From assembly GCF_900182575.1 (NCBI RefSeq), contig NZ_FXSZ01000007.1, forward strand, positions 1-64,000: 64,000 bases of DNA, written 5' to 3'. Of the stretch, positions 1-8,585 are shown in pieces. The position numbers were made by a program, and so were the translations under genes. The notes under the pieces are model-generated. The model worked only from the letters and a program-made list of their open reading frames with translations. It made no database searches and had not been told where the DNA came from. The number at the start of each line of letters is the position of its first letter. Positions within the stretch are counted from its first letter, which is position 1. The DNA comes from Solitalea koreensis. Its GTDB lineage: Bacteria; Bacteroidota; Bacteroidia; Sphingobacteriales; Sphingobacteriaceae.

Positions 1-95
1 CTGTAATCTTTTTGAGTCTTTCTTTGATAACCCTTAAATTCCTGATCTTTCATATAGTTAACACGTCTTGTGTCAACTTATTTCAGGACGCTACA
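1..95 (-). mobile_element. End of an IS element, cut by the window edge
   Basis: The reverse strand from position 53 opens an ATG reading frame that runs out of the window after 17 codons (MKDQEFKGYQRKTQKDY). This basic start resembles the first residues of OrfA of Bacteroidota IS3-type transposases. The 42 bp between the ATG and position 95 would be the non-coding IS end, starting TGTAGCGTCCTGAAATAAG on the minus strand. Only 17 residues are visible, so family assignment is tentative and the other end is outside the window. Confidence 0.4.
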
Positions 96-106
96 TTTAA
101 CAGAAT

Positions 107-142
107 AAAAAAAGGAACCAACGCAAGCTGGTTCCTTTTTTA
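107..142 (-). terminator. Intrinsic terminator of the peroxiredoxin gene
   Basis: A 7-bp GGAACCA/TGGTTCC stem (114-120 and 129-135) with an 8-nt loop is flanked by A and T runs on both sides, so it can stop transcription in either direction. It lies about 40 bp beyond the stop codon of the minus-strand peroxiredoxin gene. Confidence 0.8.
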
Positions 143-182
143 TTAACTGAAAATTAAATAATTCCGGAATACTGATTCTGGA

Positions 183-815
183 TTAGTTTTCTGAGAAGTA
201 TGAAGCAACACCTGAGAAAGTTGCATCCATTGCTTTTTCACCTTGTTTCCAGTTAGCAGGACAAACTTCGCCATTTTTTTCAAAGTATTGTAAAGCATCA
301 ACCATGCGAAGTGCTTCGTCTACATTACGGCCCAATGGAAAGTCATTAACTACTTGGTGACGAACAACTCCTTCTTTATCGATAAGGAATAGTCCGCGGT
401 AAGCAATCATTGCGCCTGTTGCGGTAAACTCACCCTCTTCATTGTATTCATACTCACCGGCTAATACACCAAAGTTAGTTGAGATAGTTTTTGCAGTATC
501 AGCTACAATCGGGTAGGTAATACCTTCAATTCCGCCTGATTTTTTTGGTAATTGTAACCAGCCCCAATGTGATTGTTCTGTATCGGTTGAGCAGGCAACC
601 ACAGCTACATTGCGTTTTTCGAATTCAGCTAATTTCTCTTGGAAAGCATGTAATTCAGTAGGGCAAACAAAAGTGAAATCTTTAGGATAGAAAAAGAAAA
701 CAACTTCTTTTTTACCAATAAATTGGTCTAATGAAAAATCTTCAACAATTTCCTCGCCGTTGATTACAGCAGGTGCAACAAATTTAGGAGCTTTTTTTCC
801 AACTAATACTGACAT
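183..815 (-). CDS. Typical 2-Cys peroxiredoxin (AhpC/Prx1 type)
   Basis: A thiol peroxidase that reduces hydrogen peroxide and organic hydroperoxides in the cytoplasm. The 210-residue protein has the thioredoxin-like AhpC/TSA fold. The peroxidatic cysteine is C51 in FTFVCPTE and the resolving cysteine is C185 in EVCPANW, about 25 residues before the end. The C-terminal tail contains a YF pair and an SGGIEG loop, the pattern linked in eukaryotic Prx1 to easier over-oxidation; sensitivity here is an inference. It is a single gene with its own TAnnTTTG promoter box at 868-875 and a terminator at 107-142. The reductase partner (AhpF or thioredoxin) is not in the window. Confidence 0.95.
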   Translation of the reverse strand: MSVLVGKKAPKFVAPAVINGEEIVEDFSLDQFIGKKEVVFFFYPKDFTFVCPTELHAFQEKLAEFEKRNVAVVACSTDTEQSHWGWLQLPKKSGGIEGITYPIVADTAKTISTNFGVLAGEYEYNEEGEFTATGAMIAYRGLFLIDKEGVVRHQVVNDFPLGRNVDEALRMVDALQYFEKNGEVCPANWKQGEKAMDATFSGVASYFSEN

Positions 816-867
816 GTTATCTGTTTTTATTGATTATTAACTTGTTATGTGTATTTTAAAGTTGAGG

Positions 868-875
868 CAAAGGTA
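868..875 (-). promoter_or_regulatory. Bacteroidota -7 box before the peroxiredoxin gene
   Basis: TACCTTTG on the minus strand matches the Bacteroidota sigma-A -7 consensus TAnnTTTG. It would give a leader of about 50 nt. The -33 element is not clear. Confidence 0.5.
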
Positions 876-997
876 GAGTTTTTAAGCCTCTTTTTAAATC
901 AAGTTTTCAAGATTAATAGGAAATTACACTTAACTGACGCTACAGAATTCTGTGGAGGTTTTTAGTAGAAATAGGGTGATGAGAATTGAACTATTTT

Positions 998-1310
998 TTA
1001 AGCTATTCGAAGACCATTTTTTGATAACCGTTCAGGCTGTAGTAAGATGATCTCTTTTTCATCTCCAACTACTCCAAGTACAAGGCATTCGGAAATGAAA
1101 TTAGCAATTTGTTTTGGAGGAAAATTAACAACCGATTAAGCCCTCTTTATTGTAAAGTTTGGTTAGTTGAGCAGATGAATATTTTAACCCCAATGCTCCA
1201 AAGTCGATCAATAATTTAAAGGATGGATTTCTGGCTTCAGGGAATGAATTAACTTCAACAATTGTTCCAACTCTTATTTCAATTTTTTCGAAATCAGCAT
1301 ATGTAATCAT
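998..1310 (-). pseudogene. Broken CsaA-like tRNA-binding-domain protein
   Basis: The first 60 codons read as the N-terminal half of a CsaA/tRNA-binding-domain protein (FEKIEIRVGTIVEV then NPSFKLLIDFG, SSAQLTKLYN). The frame then stops at TAA just after EGLIG. In a second frame the missing C-terminal half continues as VVNFPPKQIANFISECLVLG to LLQPERLSKNGLRIA and a stop at 998-1000. In intact relatives about five to six residues (KQVVA type) separate LIG from VVNFPP, so about 17 nt appear to be deleted near 1125-1135. CsaA is a dimeric secretion or tRNA-binding-type chaperone of about 110 residues. The start codon directly follows the T-run of the preceding terminator, so the gene has no obvious promoter or leader. 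Confidence 0.8.
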
Positions 1311-1314
1311 AAAA

Positions 1315-1343
1315 AACTTGGTCTAGAGATGTTAGACCAAGTT
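1315..1343 (-). terminator. Intrinsic terminator between the OMP gene and csaA remnant
   Basis: Perfect 11-bp arms AACTTGGTCTA (1315-1325) and TAGACCAAGTT (1333-1343) with a 7-nt loop. On the minus strand it is followed by a T6 run that abuts the ATG of the csaA remnant. It ends the 1409-2017 transcript. Confidence 0.8.
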
Positions 1344-1394
1344 AATTAGTTAATTAGTTAATTAGTTAATTATTTATTTATTTATTTATTTATT
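1341..1394. repeat. Two adjoining microsatellites
   Basis: Four exact GTTAATTA units (1341-1372) run directly into about five and a half TTTA units (1373-1394). They lie between the stop codon of the outer-membrane protein gene and its terminator, so copy number changes would alter only the 3' untranslated region. Confidence 0.9.
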
Positions 1395-1408
1395 GAAAAA
1401 GAAGGTTG

Positions 1409-2017
1409 TTACTTGCTAAATGCAAGGCCTAGATTAAATCCAATAAAGCTTACGGAAGGTAACCCTCCTGCTTCAAAACCGATATTGTATCGAATATTTG
1501 CCGTGATGTTGGCGTTGGAGTTGATACTGTAAAATGTGCCAATCTCAGGATAAACTCCAAATTGCCAGGCATTATTTTCATACGAGTAAACTCCAAAATC
1601 GAGTCGTTGACGAGCAAAAGTAGTTCCTATTCCGGCTCCAATGTAGGGCAGAAGTGGAGTTTTATGAGGTTCACCCAAGTAATAATGAGCTTTCAAAATA
1701 AGCGGATATGCATTTATATAACGGTATGTTTTTCCGGTCACCGTTAGGGTGTTTTCTAAATCATAGGTAGCAGAAGGAGCTGCTTGGTAAAACACATTCC
1801 AGCCTAGTGAAATACCTGCACTTAGTTTTTCTTTTACAAATCTACCATATTCGAGGCCGATTCCTCTAAAACTGTATTCATCAACAAAGTCAGTAAGACT
1901 GCTTGTTGGCAGAGCCATATTATAGGTAACAGTGGAGTATGAATGTTGTCCGAATGATGCAAAACTCAATATGCAAAAAAAGACTGATAGATATATAGTT
2001 TTTTTGAGAGCTTTCAT
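1409..2017 (-). CDS. Outer-membrane beta-barrel protein (porin-family)
   Basis: A 202-residue protein with a signal peptide (MKALKKTIYLSVFFCILSF, cleavage after about ASFG). Alternating hydrophobic and aromatic strands follow, for example GIGLEYGRFVKEKL and YPLILKAHYYLGE, with a terminal strand LGLAFSK. This is the layout of the small 8-stranded OMP_b-brl fold. Substrate and role cannot be read from the sequence. The DUF4136 lipoprotein gene lies 29 bp upstream on the same strand, so the two are probably co-transcribed, ending at the 1315-1343 hairpin. Confidence 0.75.
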   Translation of the reverse strand: MKALKKTIYLSVFFCILSFASFGQHSYSTVTYNMALPTSSLTDFVDEYSFRGIGLEYGRFVKEKLSAGISLGWNVFYQAAPSATYDLENTLTVTGKTYRYINAYPLILKAHYYLGEPHKTPLLPYIGAGIGTTFARQRLDFGVYSYENNAWQFGVYPEIGTFYSINSNANITANIRYNIGFEAGGLPSVSFIGFNLGLAFSK

Positions 2018-2046
2018 GACCTTAAATTTTAGGAAACAGATGAGAG

Positions 2047-2709
2047 TTAGTTTGTTTTCAAATATGGCGATTGAACAAATGCTTGATCAATACCCGCAAC
2101 TGCTCTTGATGTATTTGAAGTAGTCCCATTATCAACCCCTTTAATGCTGCCTAGCCATACTGATCCGATGTGTTTATTTGGAATATCTTCTGCCTTAGGG
2201 TCCGATATTGTAATGATTAAATCGCCGATGGTATACGAGTAAACCACAGGTAATCCTACCGGATACCATCCTCCTCCCCATGGATATCCCCATGAACCCC
2301 AAGGGTACCATCCCCAATAATCCCACCAAAAGGGATAATAGGCGCCTATTACTGTAGTTCTGGCAATATACGATTGGACAATCAGGTCAGGGGCTGCTCC
2401 ACCAGGTTTTACCTCAGTATATCCATAACTTGTCATGTTGGTTTTGATCTGATTTAGAATGGTTTGAACGGATGGACCTGAAAGAGTATCTTCAGGTTTT
2501 GGATCCTCTCCCGTAATTTTTACAATACGCGGTGGCAACACATAGGTACTCGCATTTGCAAAGTTGTAGTTCGGATTATTTGCGGTAGCCACTACGTCTA
2601 AATCTTGAACATTGTCTGCTCCTCCCGGATAGCAGGAGTTGTTCAGGAATGCACTAAAGAGAATAATCGATAATGCAAGGACTTTTTCTGGAGTAAAATT
2701 ATATTTCAT
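2047..2709 (-). CDS. DUF4136-type lipoprotein
   Basis: A 220-residue exported protein. The hydrophobic leader ends in LNNSC (C26), a plausible though atypical lipobox. The body shows the DUF4136 pattern: an N-terminal region with DLDVVATANNPNYNF, a helix SVQTILNQIKTNMTSYGY, then PDLIVQSYIA and a Trp/Tyr/Gly-rich stretch (residues about 120-150), and a late YTIGDLIITISD segment. Proteins of this family are lipoproteins of unknown function in Gram-negative bacteria. It is likely transcribed with the downstream OMP gene (29-bp gap). Confidence 0.75.
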   Translation of the reverse strand: MKYNFTPEKVLALSIILFSAFLNNSCYPGGADNVQDLDVVATANNPNYNFANASTYVLPPRIVKITGEDPKPEDTLSGPSVQTILNQIKTNMTSYGYTEVKPGGAAPDLIVQSYIARTTVIGAYYPFWWDYWGWYPWGSWGYPWGGGWYPVGLPVVYSYTIGDLIITISDPKAEDIPNKHIGSVWLGSIKGVDNGTTSNTSRAVAGIDQAFVQSPYLKTN

Positions 2710-2846
2710 AAGAGCATAGATTTGTCATTGCAATCTAGTTAAATCACTGATTAATAGCAAGTTGTTTTTAATATTGAGCCTGTGGAGCTAATTTAAACTT
2801 GGGTTACTGAGCAAAGAACTATACTTTTGCTTATTGCGTTATTGCT

Positions 2847-3602
2847 ATGATGAAGTTGAAATTTAAAATAGGTTTGGTGTTGATTTTGATTGGGTCTGGA
2901 TTTTCGGCTTCGGCTCAGAGTGTACTTTCGGGTAAGGTTATTGATAAAGTACGGGCTCAAGTACTTGAAAATATATTGGTGACGAATGCTTCACAGAACA
3001 GTCAATCAACAACTGATAAAGCCGGAATGTATAAAATTTGGGTTATGCCCGGTGATACTATTTTGTTTTCAGGCTTAGGTTTTCAAAGTCAAAAAATAAT
3101 TATCGAGCAGACACTTAGTTTTTTAACAAAGAATATTTACATGATACCTCGTGATTATTTTTTACCAGAAGTAATAGTATCAACCCGGAAAACCTGGAAA
3201 CAAGATTCTTTGCAGCAACGTCAGGATTATGCAAGAGTTTATAATTATAAAGATCCTTCAGTGGGTAATTTGGCAGGAATGGCGGTATTTCACCCCTTGT
3301 CATTTATAGAATACCTGTATAGTGGTAAAAAACGTAAGAATACACGTAGTTTTCAAAAAAACCTTATTAATTACGAACACGAAAAGTATATTGACAACTA
3401 CTATAATGCTGAATTAGTAAGTAAAATAGCAAAGATTAGTGACGAACAGGAATTGAATGATTTTATGAAGTTTAGCCGGCCTCAGTATTTATTTTTAAAG
3501 TCATCCACTCAATATGATTTGTATGCTTACGTATCTTCTTCTTATAAAAGATTTAAGGCTCAAAAGATAACAGCCGATACAACTCAAAAGATGAATAATT
3601 AA
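2847..3602 (+). CDS. Carboxypeptidase-regulatory-like domain protein, secreted
   Basis: A 251-residue protein with an N-terminal signal peptide (to about SASAQ, residue 24). A CarboxypepD_reg-like beta-sandwich follows (VLSGKVIDKVRAQVLENILV, then TTDKAGMYKIWVMPGDTILFSGLGF), about residues 25-110. This domain commonly starts TonB-dependent receptors, but no plug or barrel follows. The remaining 140 residues are polar and unassigned. The stop codon overlaps the stop of the convergent deacetylase gene by 4 nt, and no separate terminator hairpin lies between them. Confidence 0.7.
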   Translation: MMKLKFKIGLVLILIGSGFSASAQSVLSGKVIDKVRAQVLENILVTNASQNSQSTTDKAGMYKIWVMPGDTILFSGLGFQSQKIIIEQTLSFLTKNIYMIPRDYFLPEVIVSTRKTWKQDSLQQRQDYARVYNYKDPSVGNLAGMAVFHPLSFIEYLYSGKKRKNTRSFQKNLINYEHEKYIDNYYNAELVSKIAKISDEQELNDFMKFSRPQYLFLKSSTQYDLYAYVSSSYKRFKAQKITADTTQKMNN

Positions 3603-4234
3603 AGTGCCTTTAGTTCATAGCCTTGTTCTGTCCAGTACTTCAAGGCATTGGGTAAGGCATAACGTAAACGGGGTTCAGCTTTCAAACTATCGTGGAAAAC
3701 AATAATAGATCCATTTTCGGATTGTTCAATCACATTTTTATAGCAATCTTCAGGCGAAAGTTCTTGATCAAAATCACCACTTAAAATATCCCACATTATT
3801 ATTTTGAATTCATTTTTCAATGAAAGAATTTGTGTAGGCCTAATCCTTCCGTATGGAGGGCGAAAAAGACGGGCTTTTACTTTTTTATTACACTTTTCAA
3901 TGTTTTTGATGTACTCATCCGTAGGGGTAAACCAACCATTTAAGTGGTTAAAGGTATGATTTCCAATAGAGTGTCCTTCGCTAATTACTTGTTTAAATAT
4001 TTCAGGGTGTTTATTTACATTGTCACCAATGCAAAAAAAAGTAGCCTTGGCATTATATTTTCTAAGCTCGGACAGTACAAAAGGAGTTACCTGTGGAATT
4101 GGCCCGTCGTCAAAAGTTATATAGAGCACTTTTTCCTTCCTGCTTTGGTTCCAAATCAGAGAAGGGTACAGTTTTTTTAACAGGTATGGAGTTTTAACCA
4201 AATACATTGTTTCAAAGGTAATAAAAGTGCTCAT
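3599..4234 (-). CDS. Polysaccharide deacetylase (NodB domain)
   Basis: A metal-dependent carbohydrate de-N-acetylase of the CE4 family. The 211-residue protein keeps the main NodB motifs: TFDDGP near residue 41 (catalytic base and metal-binding Asp), HTFNH with the GNHT context (metal-binding His pair), RPPYG (motif 3), a late WDILSGDFD (motif 4) and IIVFHDS (motif 5). There is no signal peptide, so it is either cytoplasmic or the start is misread. An alternative ATG lies 9 codons inside, at 4207. Substrate (peptidoglycan, chitooligosaccharide or exopolysaccharide) is unknown. Confidence 0.85.
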   Translation of the reverse strand: MSTFITFETMYLVKTPYLLKKLYPSLIWNQSRKEKVLYITFDDGPIPQVTPFVLSELRKYNAKATFFCIGDNVNKHPEIFKQVISEGHSIGNHTFNHLNGWFTPTDEYIKNIEKCNKKVKARLFRPPYGRIRPTQILSLKNEFKIIMWDILSGDFDQELSPEDCYKNVIEQSENGSIIVFHDSLKAEPRLRYALPNALKYWTEQGYELKAL

Positions 4235-4382
4235 ATACTTTTAAGTGTGTGACTCTATTGTTTATTTTTTCATCAATTGGAAGACTGTTCTTTAAATTAA
4301 AATAAATTATAACGTAATTTATTTTAATTGGTTTGTAATAAATAATATTGTATTTCAATCTCTTAAACTAATAGTTAGTAAT

Positions 4383-5810
4383 TTGAAAAAGCAAATTTTG
4401 TTGTCGTTTTTAGTGTACGCAGCTACCTGTCATCAAGCGATTGCTCAAGAAAAACTCTCTCTCGAAAAATGTGTAAGCTACGCATTGGAGCATAATCTAA
4501 ATATTAAACAATCTCGCTTTAATGAGGCGCTTTCAGATCAGGATCTTCGTCAATCAAAGTATAATCTTATTCCCAGTTTAAATGGGCAGGCGAGCCAAAA
4601 TTTTAATAAGGGACGTAGTATCAACCCTCAAACCAATATTTACGTCGATCAAAACCTGAATTCAAACAATTTTTTTATTGGATCGGAAGTGGTTTTGTTT
4701 TCCGGCCTTCAAAAGCTGAATACCATTAAACAGAATAAATATAGTTTAATGGCTCAACAAAATAATGTAGAAAAAACAAAACAGGATGTTACATTGAATG
4801 TGGTTTCTGAGTTTTTGAATGCTTTGTTTTATCAGGATCAGGTGCAAAACTATCAGAACCAGTTAAAGGTAAGTCAAAGTCAGGTTGTGATGGCAAAGAA
4901 AAAGGCGGATGTTGGAACAATTACAGAAGCTGATTATTTGCAGTTTAAAGCTCAGTCCTCCGCTGATGAATTAAACCTTATTACTGCACAGAATCAATTA
5001 ACCATTTCGTTTTTAAACCTACGCCAGTTATTAAACATTGAGCAAGATAAAGCGTTTGATATAGAGCGTCCGGGAGAATTATCCCTGATGAATATTAGAA
5101 CCGATTATAGTGATGTGGAAGTATATAACGAAGCATTGAAAATAAATCCGGGAATAAAATCATTGGAATACGAGCGGCTAGCAACGGAGAAGTTATTGGA
5201 AGTTGTAAAAGGCAAATACTACCCAACTTTGAGTTTAGGGGCAAGTTATTCGACCAACTATTCAAATATTGCTCAAAAGTTGTCTCGAACGCCAGGTCCT
5301 GATGCCGTAACTAATTTTTATATTAAAGATCCCAGTGGAAATATACCGGTTTATGGTCCTACAGAAAACATTACTACCGCTCCGATTTCATTTGGCGAAC
5401 AGTTTACAAACAATGTAGGACGAGCAATTGGGCTTACATTACGAATTCCTTTTTTTAATGGTTTGCAGGTTCGAACCGGGGTAAATAAAACTAAAATCAA
5501 CCTTGAAAATGCTGTTGTTACGGAAGAACTGGCTAAAAATCAGTTGAATAAAACCATTGCCCAGGCGGTAGCTGATTTAAACGCGGCCAAGAAAAAACAT
5601 GAAGCTGCTGAAAGTTCTTATGCATCTCTTAAAAAAGCATATGATTATAGTCAAAAACGTTTTGATGTTGGATTATTGAACAGTCTTGATTTGAATATCG
5701 CCAAAACTAATTACAGTAAAGCAGAATCGGATGCTTTGCAAGCTAAATACGATATGATTTTAAAGAGTAAAGTAATTGATTATTATCTTGGCAAACCTTT
5801 AACATTTTAA
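4383..5810 (+). CDS. TolC-family outer-membrane efflux protein
   Basis: The outer-membrane channel component of a tripartite efflux or secretion system. The 475-residue protein has a signal peptide (to about AIAQ, residue 22) and the duplicated OEP layout: LSLEKCVSYALEHNLNIKQSR near the N-terminus and long helical hairpins such as NQLNKTIAQAVADLNAAKKK near the C-terminus, ending with YYLGKPL. The reading frame begins with TTG (4383); no ATG is available before the signal peptide. The adaptor protein gene follows after 34 bp. No inner-membrane pump gene lies next to the pair. Confidence 0.9.
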   Translation: MKKQILLSFLVYAATCHQAIAQEKLSLEKCVSYALEHNLNIKQSRFNEALSDQDLRQSKYNLIPSLNGQASQNFNKGRSINPQTNIYVDQNLNSNNFFIGSEVVLFSGLQKLNTIKQNKYSLMAQQNNVEKTKQDVTLNVVSEFLNALFYQDQVQNYQNQLKVSQSQVVMAKKKADVGTITEADYLQFKAQSSADELNLITAQNQLTISFLNLRQLLNIEQDKAFDIERPGELSLMNIRTDYSDVEVYNEALKINPGIKSLEYERLATEKLLEVVKGKYYPTLSLGASYSTNYSNIAQKLSRTPGPDAVTNFYIKDPSGNIPVYGPTENITTAPISFGEQFTNNVGRAIGLTLRIPFFNGLQVRTGVNKTKINLENAVVTEELAKNQLNKTIAQAVADLNAAKKKHEAAESSYASLKKAYDYSQKRFDVGLLNSLDLNIAKTNYSKAESDALQAKYDMILKSKVIDYYLGKPLTF

Positions 5811-5844
5811 AAGAAAAGATAGCTTTAAAATTTTCAAGCATACA

Positions 5845-7215
5845 ATGAATAAGAAAAATAACACCCTTTGGTACTTACTTTCCTCAGCTGCACTTTTGAT
5901 TGTTTTAGCAGCCGTTGGTAAAAAACAAGGCTGGTTTTGGGGAAACAAAGAAACTGAAGTTGCAGTTGAAAAAGTCGCTAAGCGCACAATTGTAGAAACG
6001 GTTTCTGCAAGTGGCAAAATACAACCAGAAACAGAAGTGAAACTTAGCCCAGAGGTTTCCGGAGAAATTGTTGAATTGTATGTAAAAGAAGGAGAGCGCG
6101 TTAAAAAAGGCCAACTCCTTGTACGTATCCGCCCTGACTTTTATGCTTCAGATTACAGTCGTTCAGAAGCAATCGTTAACGAAGTAAAGGCTAATATGGC
6201 TAATAGTGCAGCAAGATTGGCTGCATCTGAAGCCACATTTAAAAATGTACAATCGTCATTTAGCCGGAGTAAGAAACTGTATGAAGAAAAAGTAATTTCT
6301 CAATCAGAATACGATGCCGCCTTGGCGCAATATGAACAGGCTAAACAAGATGTTCAGGCGGCCCGCCAAAGTTTGGAAGCAGCCAAATACAATGTGGCAT
6401 CTTCTCAGGCTACTTTAAAACAATCAGGTGTGAGTTTGGCTAAAACTACAATTTACGCTCCGATGGATGGAGTTGTTTCCATGCTAAGTGTTGAAAGAGG
6501 AGAGCGCGTTTTAGGTACTGCACAAATGCAGGGAACTGAAATTATGCGTATTGCTGACTTAAAAACGATGGAAGCTGTTGTTGATGTGAACGAAAATGAC
6601 ATTAACCGCGTTGCGTTGCAGGATACGGCTGACGTTGAAGTGGATGCTTATTTAGGTAAAAAATTTAAAGGAGTAGTCACCGAAATTGCCAATTCAGCAA
6701 CAAGTGGAGCAGGGGTGGCAACTACAGATCAGGTAACTAATTTTAAAGTAAAAGTAAGATTGTTGCCTTCCTCTTATGAAGAATTGATGAATGCCGGAGA
6801 GCAAGTTCGATCGCCTTTTCGCCCGGGATTATCCTCGACTGTCGATATTCACACCCATAAAGTTGACAATGCGCTCTCTGTACCCATTCAGTCGGTTACT
6901 ACTCGCCAAAATGAAGAAAAGGATAAAAATGGAGAAGCGAAGATGCTGAAAACGAGTAATGATGGTAATCAATCAAAGGTAAAAAATAATGTATTGCCGC
7001 AAGAGATCGTTTTTGTCATTCGTGAGGGCGTTGTCAAGGCTGTTCCTGTAAAAACCGGTATTCAAGATGATTCATTTATAGAAATAAAATCGGGTTTAAC
7101 GAATGCAGATAAAGTAGTTATTGCGCCTTATTTAGCAATCTCTAAAGACTTAAAAGACGGGGATAAAATAAAAGAAGTAGAAAAGGAAAAATTGTTTTCT
7201 CCGGATAAAAAATAA
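5845..7215 (+). CDS. Membrane-fusion (HlyD/MacA-type) efflux adaptor
   Basis: The periplasmic adaptor that links an inner-membrane pump to TolC. The 456-residue protein has one N-terminal membrane anchor (residues about 9-26), a first lipoyl half (VSGEIVELYVKEGERVKKGQLL), a long alpha-helical hairpin (about 105-190), the second lipoyl half (TIYAPMDGVVSMLSVERGERV) and beta-barrel and membrane-proximal domains. The pattern fits MacA-like adaptors that serve ABC pumps, but the pump gene is absent here. It is co-transcribed with the TolC gene and ends at the 7236-7262 terminator. Confidence 0.9.
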   Translation: MNKKNNTLWYLLSSAALLIVLAAVGKKQGWFWGNKETEVAVEKVAKRTIVETVSASGKIQPETEVKLSPEVSGEIVELYVKEGERVKKGQLLVRIRPDFYASDYSRSEAIVNEVKANMANSAARLAASEATFKNVQSSFSRSKKLYEEKVISQSEYDAALAQYEQAKQDVQAARQSLEAAKYNVASSQATLKQSGVSLAKTTIYAPMDGVVSMLSVERGERVLGTAQMQGTEIMRIADLKTMEAVVDVNENDINRVALQDTADVEVDAYLGKKFKGVVTEIANSATSGAGVATTDQVTNFKVKVRLLPSSYEELMNAGEQVRSPFRPGLSSTVDIHTHKVDNALSVPIQSVTTRQNEEKDKNGEAKMLKTSNDGNQSKVKNNVLPQEIVFVIREGVVKAVPVKTGIQDDSFIEIKSGLTNADKVVIAPYLAISKDLKDGDKIKEVEKEKLFSPDKK

Positions 7216-7235
7216 TAAAGATGCATACGTTTCAA

Positions 7236-7262
7236 GGCTCCGCAATTAGCGGGGCTTTTTTT
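7236..7262 (+). terminator. Terminator of the TolC/adaptor operon
   Basis: GGCTCCGC (7236-7243) pairs with GCGGGGCT (7249-7256) through one G-T pair and a 5-nt loop, followed by a T7 run. Confidence 0.8.
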
Positions 7263-7424
7263 GATTTTTCTCAAAAAAAACTATTCTATGGGTAGTGGTC
7301 TGGTTTACATTGTTTTAACTTGTTTTTTATTCATATTGGGTAGGCTAAATTTGATGTTAGTGATAATTAATTTTATGAAATAATGTAGGTTTACGTAAAA
7401 TTAGATTGCTTTTAATATAAAATA

Positions 7425-8432
7425 GTGGAAGAAAATAAAACAAGGGTAGCTGTAATTGGCGGAGGGAGTTGGGCAACGGCCATTGTCAAAATCATTACAG
7501 ATAATGGGCGTAGTAACAAAGTGATTTGGTGGATGCGTAATCAGGAAGCGATTGATCATTTGAAAAAATATCATCGAAATCCACGCTATTTAAGTTATTT
7601 GGAAATCAATATTGAGCCTGGAAACATTACAAGCGATTTGAAGGAGGCTATTTCTGGAGCAGATATAATTGTTTTGGCTATTCCTGCTGCTTTCCTTCAA
7701 GATGCATTAGCTGAAATCTCTGCTGATGATTTAAAAGGTAAAGTGATTGTTTCAGCAATTAAGGGATTCGTTCCGCAAGATAATCTCATTATAGGAGAAT
7801 TTCTTCATAAACAATATTCAGTTCCATTTGATAAAGTGGCGGTCATTTCTGGTCCCTGTCATGCTGAAGAAGTAGCGCTCGAAAAACTATCTTACCTTAC
7901 CATAGCTTCGCAAAGTCAGGATGTGTCCTGTTTGATTGCCTCATTGCTTTCCAATCGTTATATAAAAACGACTACTTCTGATGATATTTACGGTACGGAA
8001 TACGCTGCGGTGCTTAAAAATATTTTTGCGGTAGCAAGTGGTATTTGTCACGGATTAGGCTACGGTGATAATTTCCAAGCCGTACTTATTTCGAATGCAA
8101 TACAAGAGATTAAACGTTTTGTAGATGCAGTCCATCCTATCGATCGTGATATAAAAGATTCAGCTTATTTGGGCGATTTGCTTGTTACGGCTTATTCACA
8201 GTTCAGTCGTAACCGTACGTTCGGAAATATGATTGGAAAGGGGTATTCTGTTAAATCAGCGCAATTTGAAATGAATATGGTTGCCGAAGGGTATTATGCT
8301 GTAAAATGCTTGCACGAAATTAACCGAAACCATAAAGTGTACATGCCAATTAGTCGTGCTGTTTATGCTATTCTTTATGAAAATATTTCTCCAACGGTAG
8401 AGATTAGATTGCTTTCAGAGAAGTTGAGTTAA
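7425..8432 (+). CDS. gpsA: Glycerol-3-phosphate dehydrogenase [NAD(P)+]
   Basis: Makes sn-glycerol-3-phosphate from dihydroxyacetone phosphate for phospholipid synthesis. The 335-residue protein has the nucleotide-binding motif GGGSWATA at residues about 12-19, then SAIKGF, the SGPCHAEEVA motif and the catalytic-lysine region EYAAVLKNIFAVASG, followed by the all-helical C-terminal domain. The start codon is GTG at 7425. It is a single gene, with a strong terminator at 8491-8526 shared with the convergent helicase gene. Confidence 0.95.
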   Translation: MEENKTRVAVIGGGSWATAIVKIITDNGRSNKVIWWMRNQEAIDHLKKYHRNPRYLSYLEINIEPGNITSDLKEAISGADIIVLAIPAAFLQDALAEISADDLKGKVIVSAIKGFVPQDNLIIGEFLHKQYSVPFDKVAVISGPCHAEEVALEKLSYLTIASQSQDVSCLIASLLSNRYIKTTTSDDIYGTEYAAVLKNIFAVASGICHGLGYGDNFQAVLISNAIQEIKRFVDAVHPIDRDIKDSAYLGDLLVTAYSQFSRNRTFGNMIGKGYSVKSAQFEMNMVAEGYYAVKCLHEINRNHKVYMPISRAVYAILYENISPTVEIRLLSEKLS

Positions 8433-8490
8433 TGAGTATTGAGATTTGAGTATCAAGTATCAAGACGGCGAGTTCGTTATACATAAAAAT

Positions 8491-8526
8491 AAAAAGACCT
8501 GCAAATTTTACTCTGCAGGTCTTTTT
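8491..8526. terminator. Bidirectional terminator between gpsA and helicase genes
   Basis: Perfect 13-bp inverted repeat AAAAAGACCTGCA (8491-8503) / TGCAGGTCTTTTT (8514-8526) with A and T runs on both sides, placed between two convergent genes. Confidence 0.9.
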
Positions 8527-8585
8527 TTATGATTAGCCAATTTTAATCTGGCTTTTTGTTTGGATGCTATGATCTCAACTTCGGA

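Noticed and set aside
942..953. 12-bp palindrome ACAGAATTCTGT
   Set aside because: Too short and isolated to be called an operator; no gene start is near enough on either strand.
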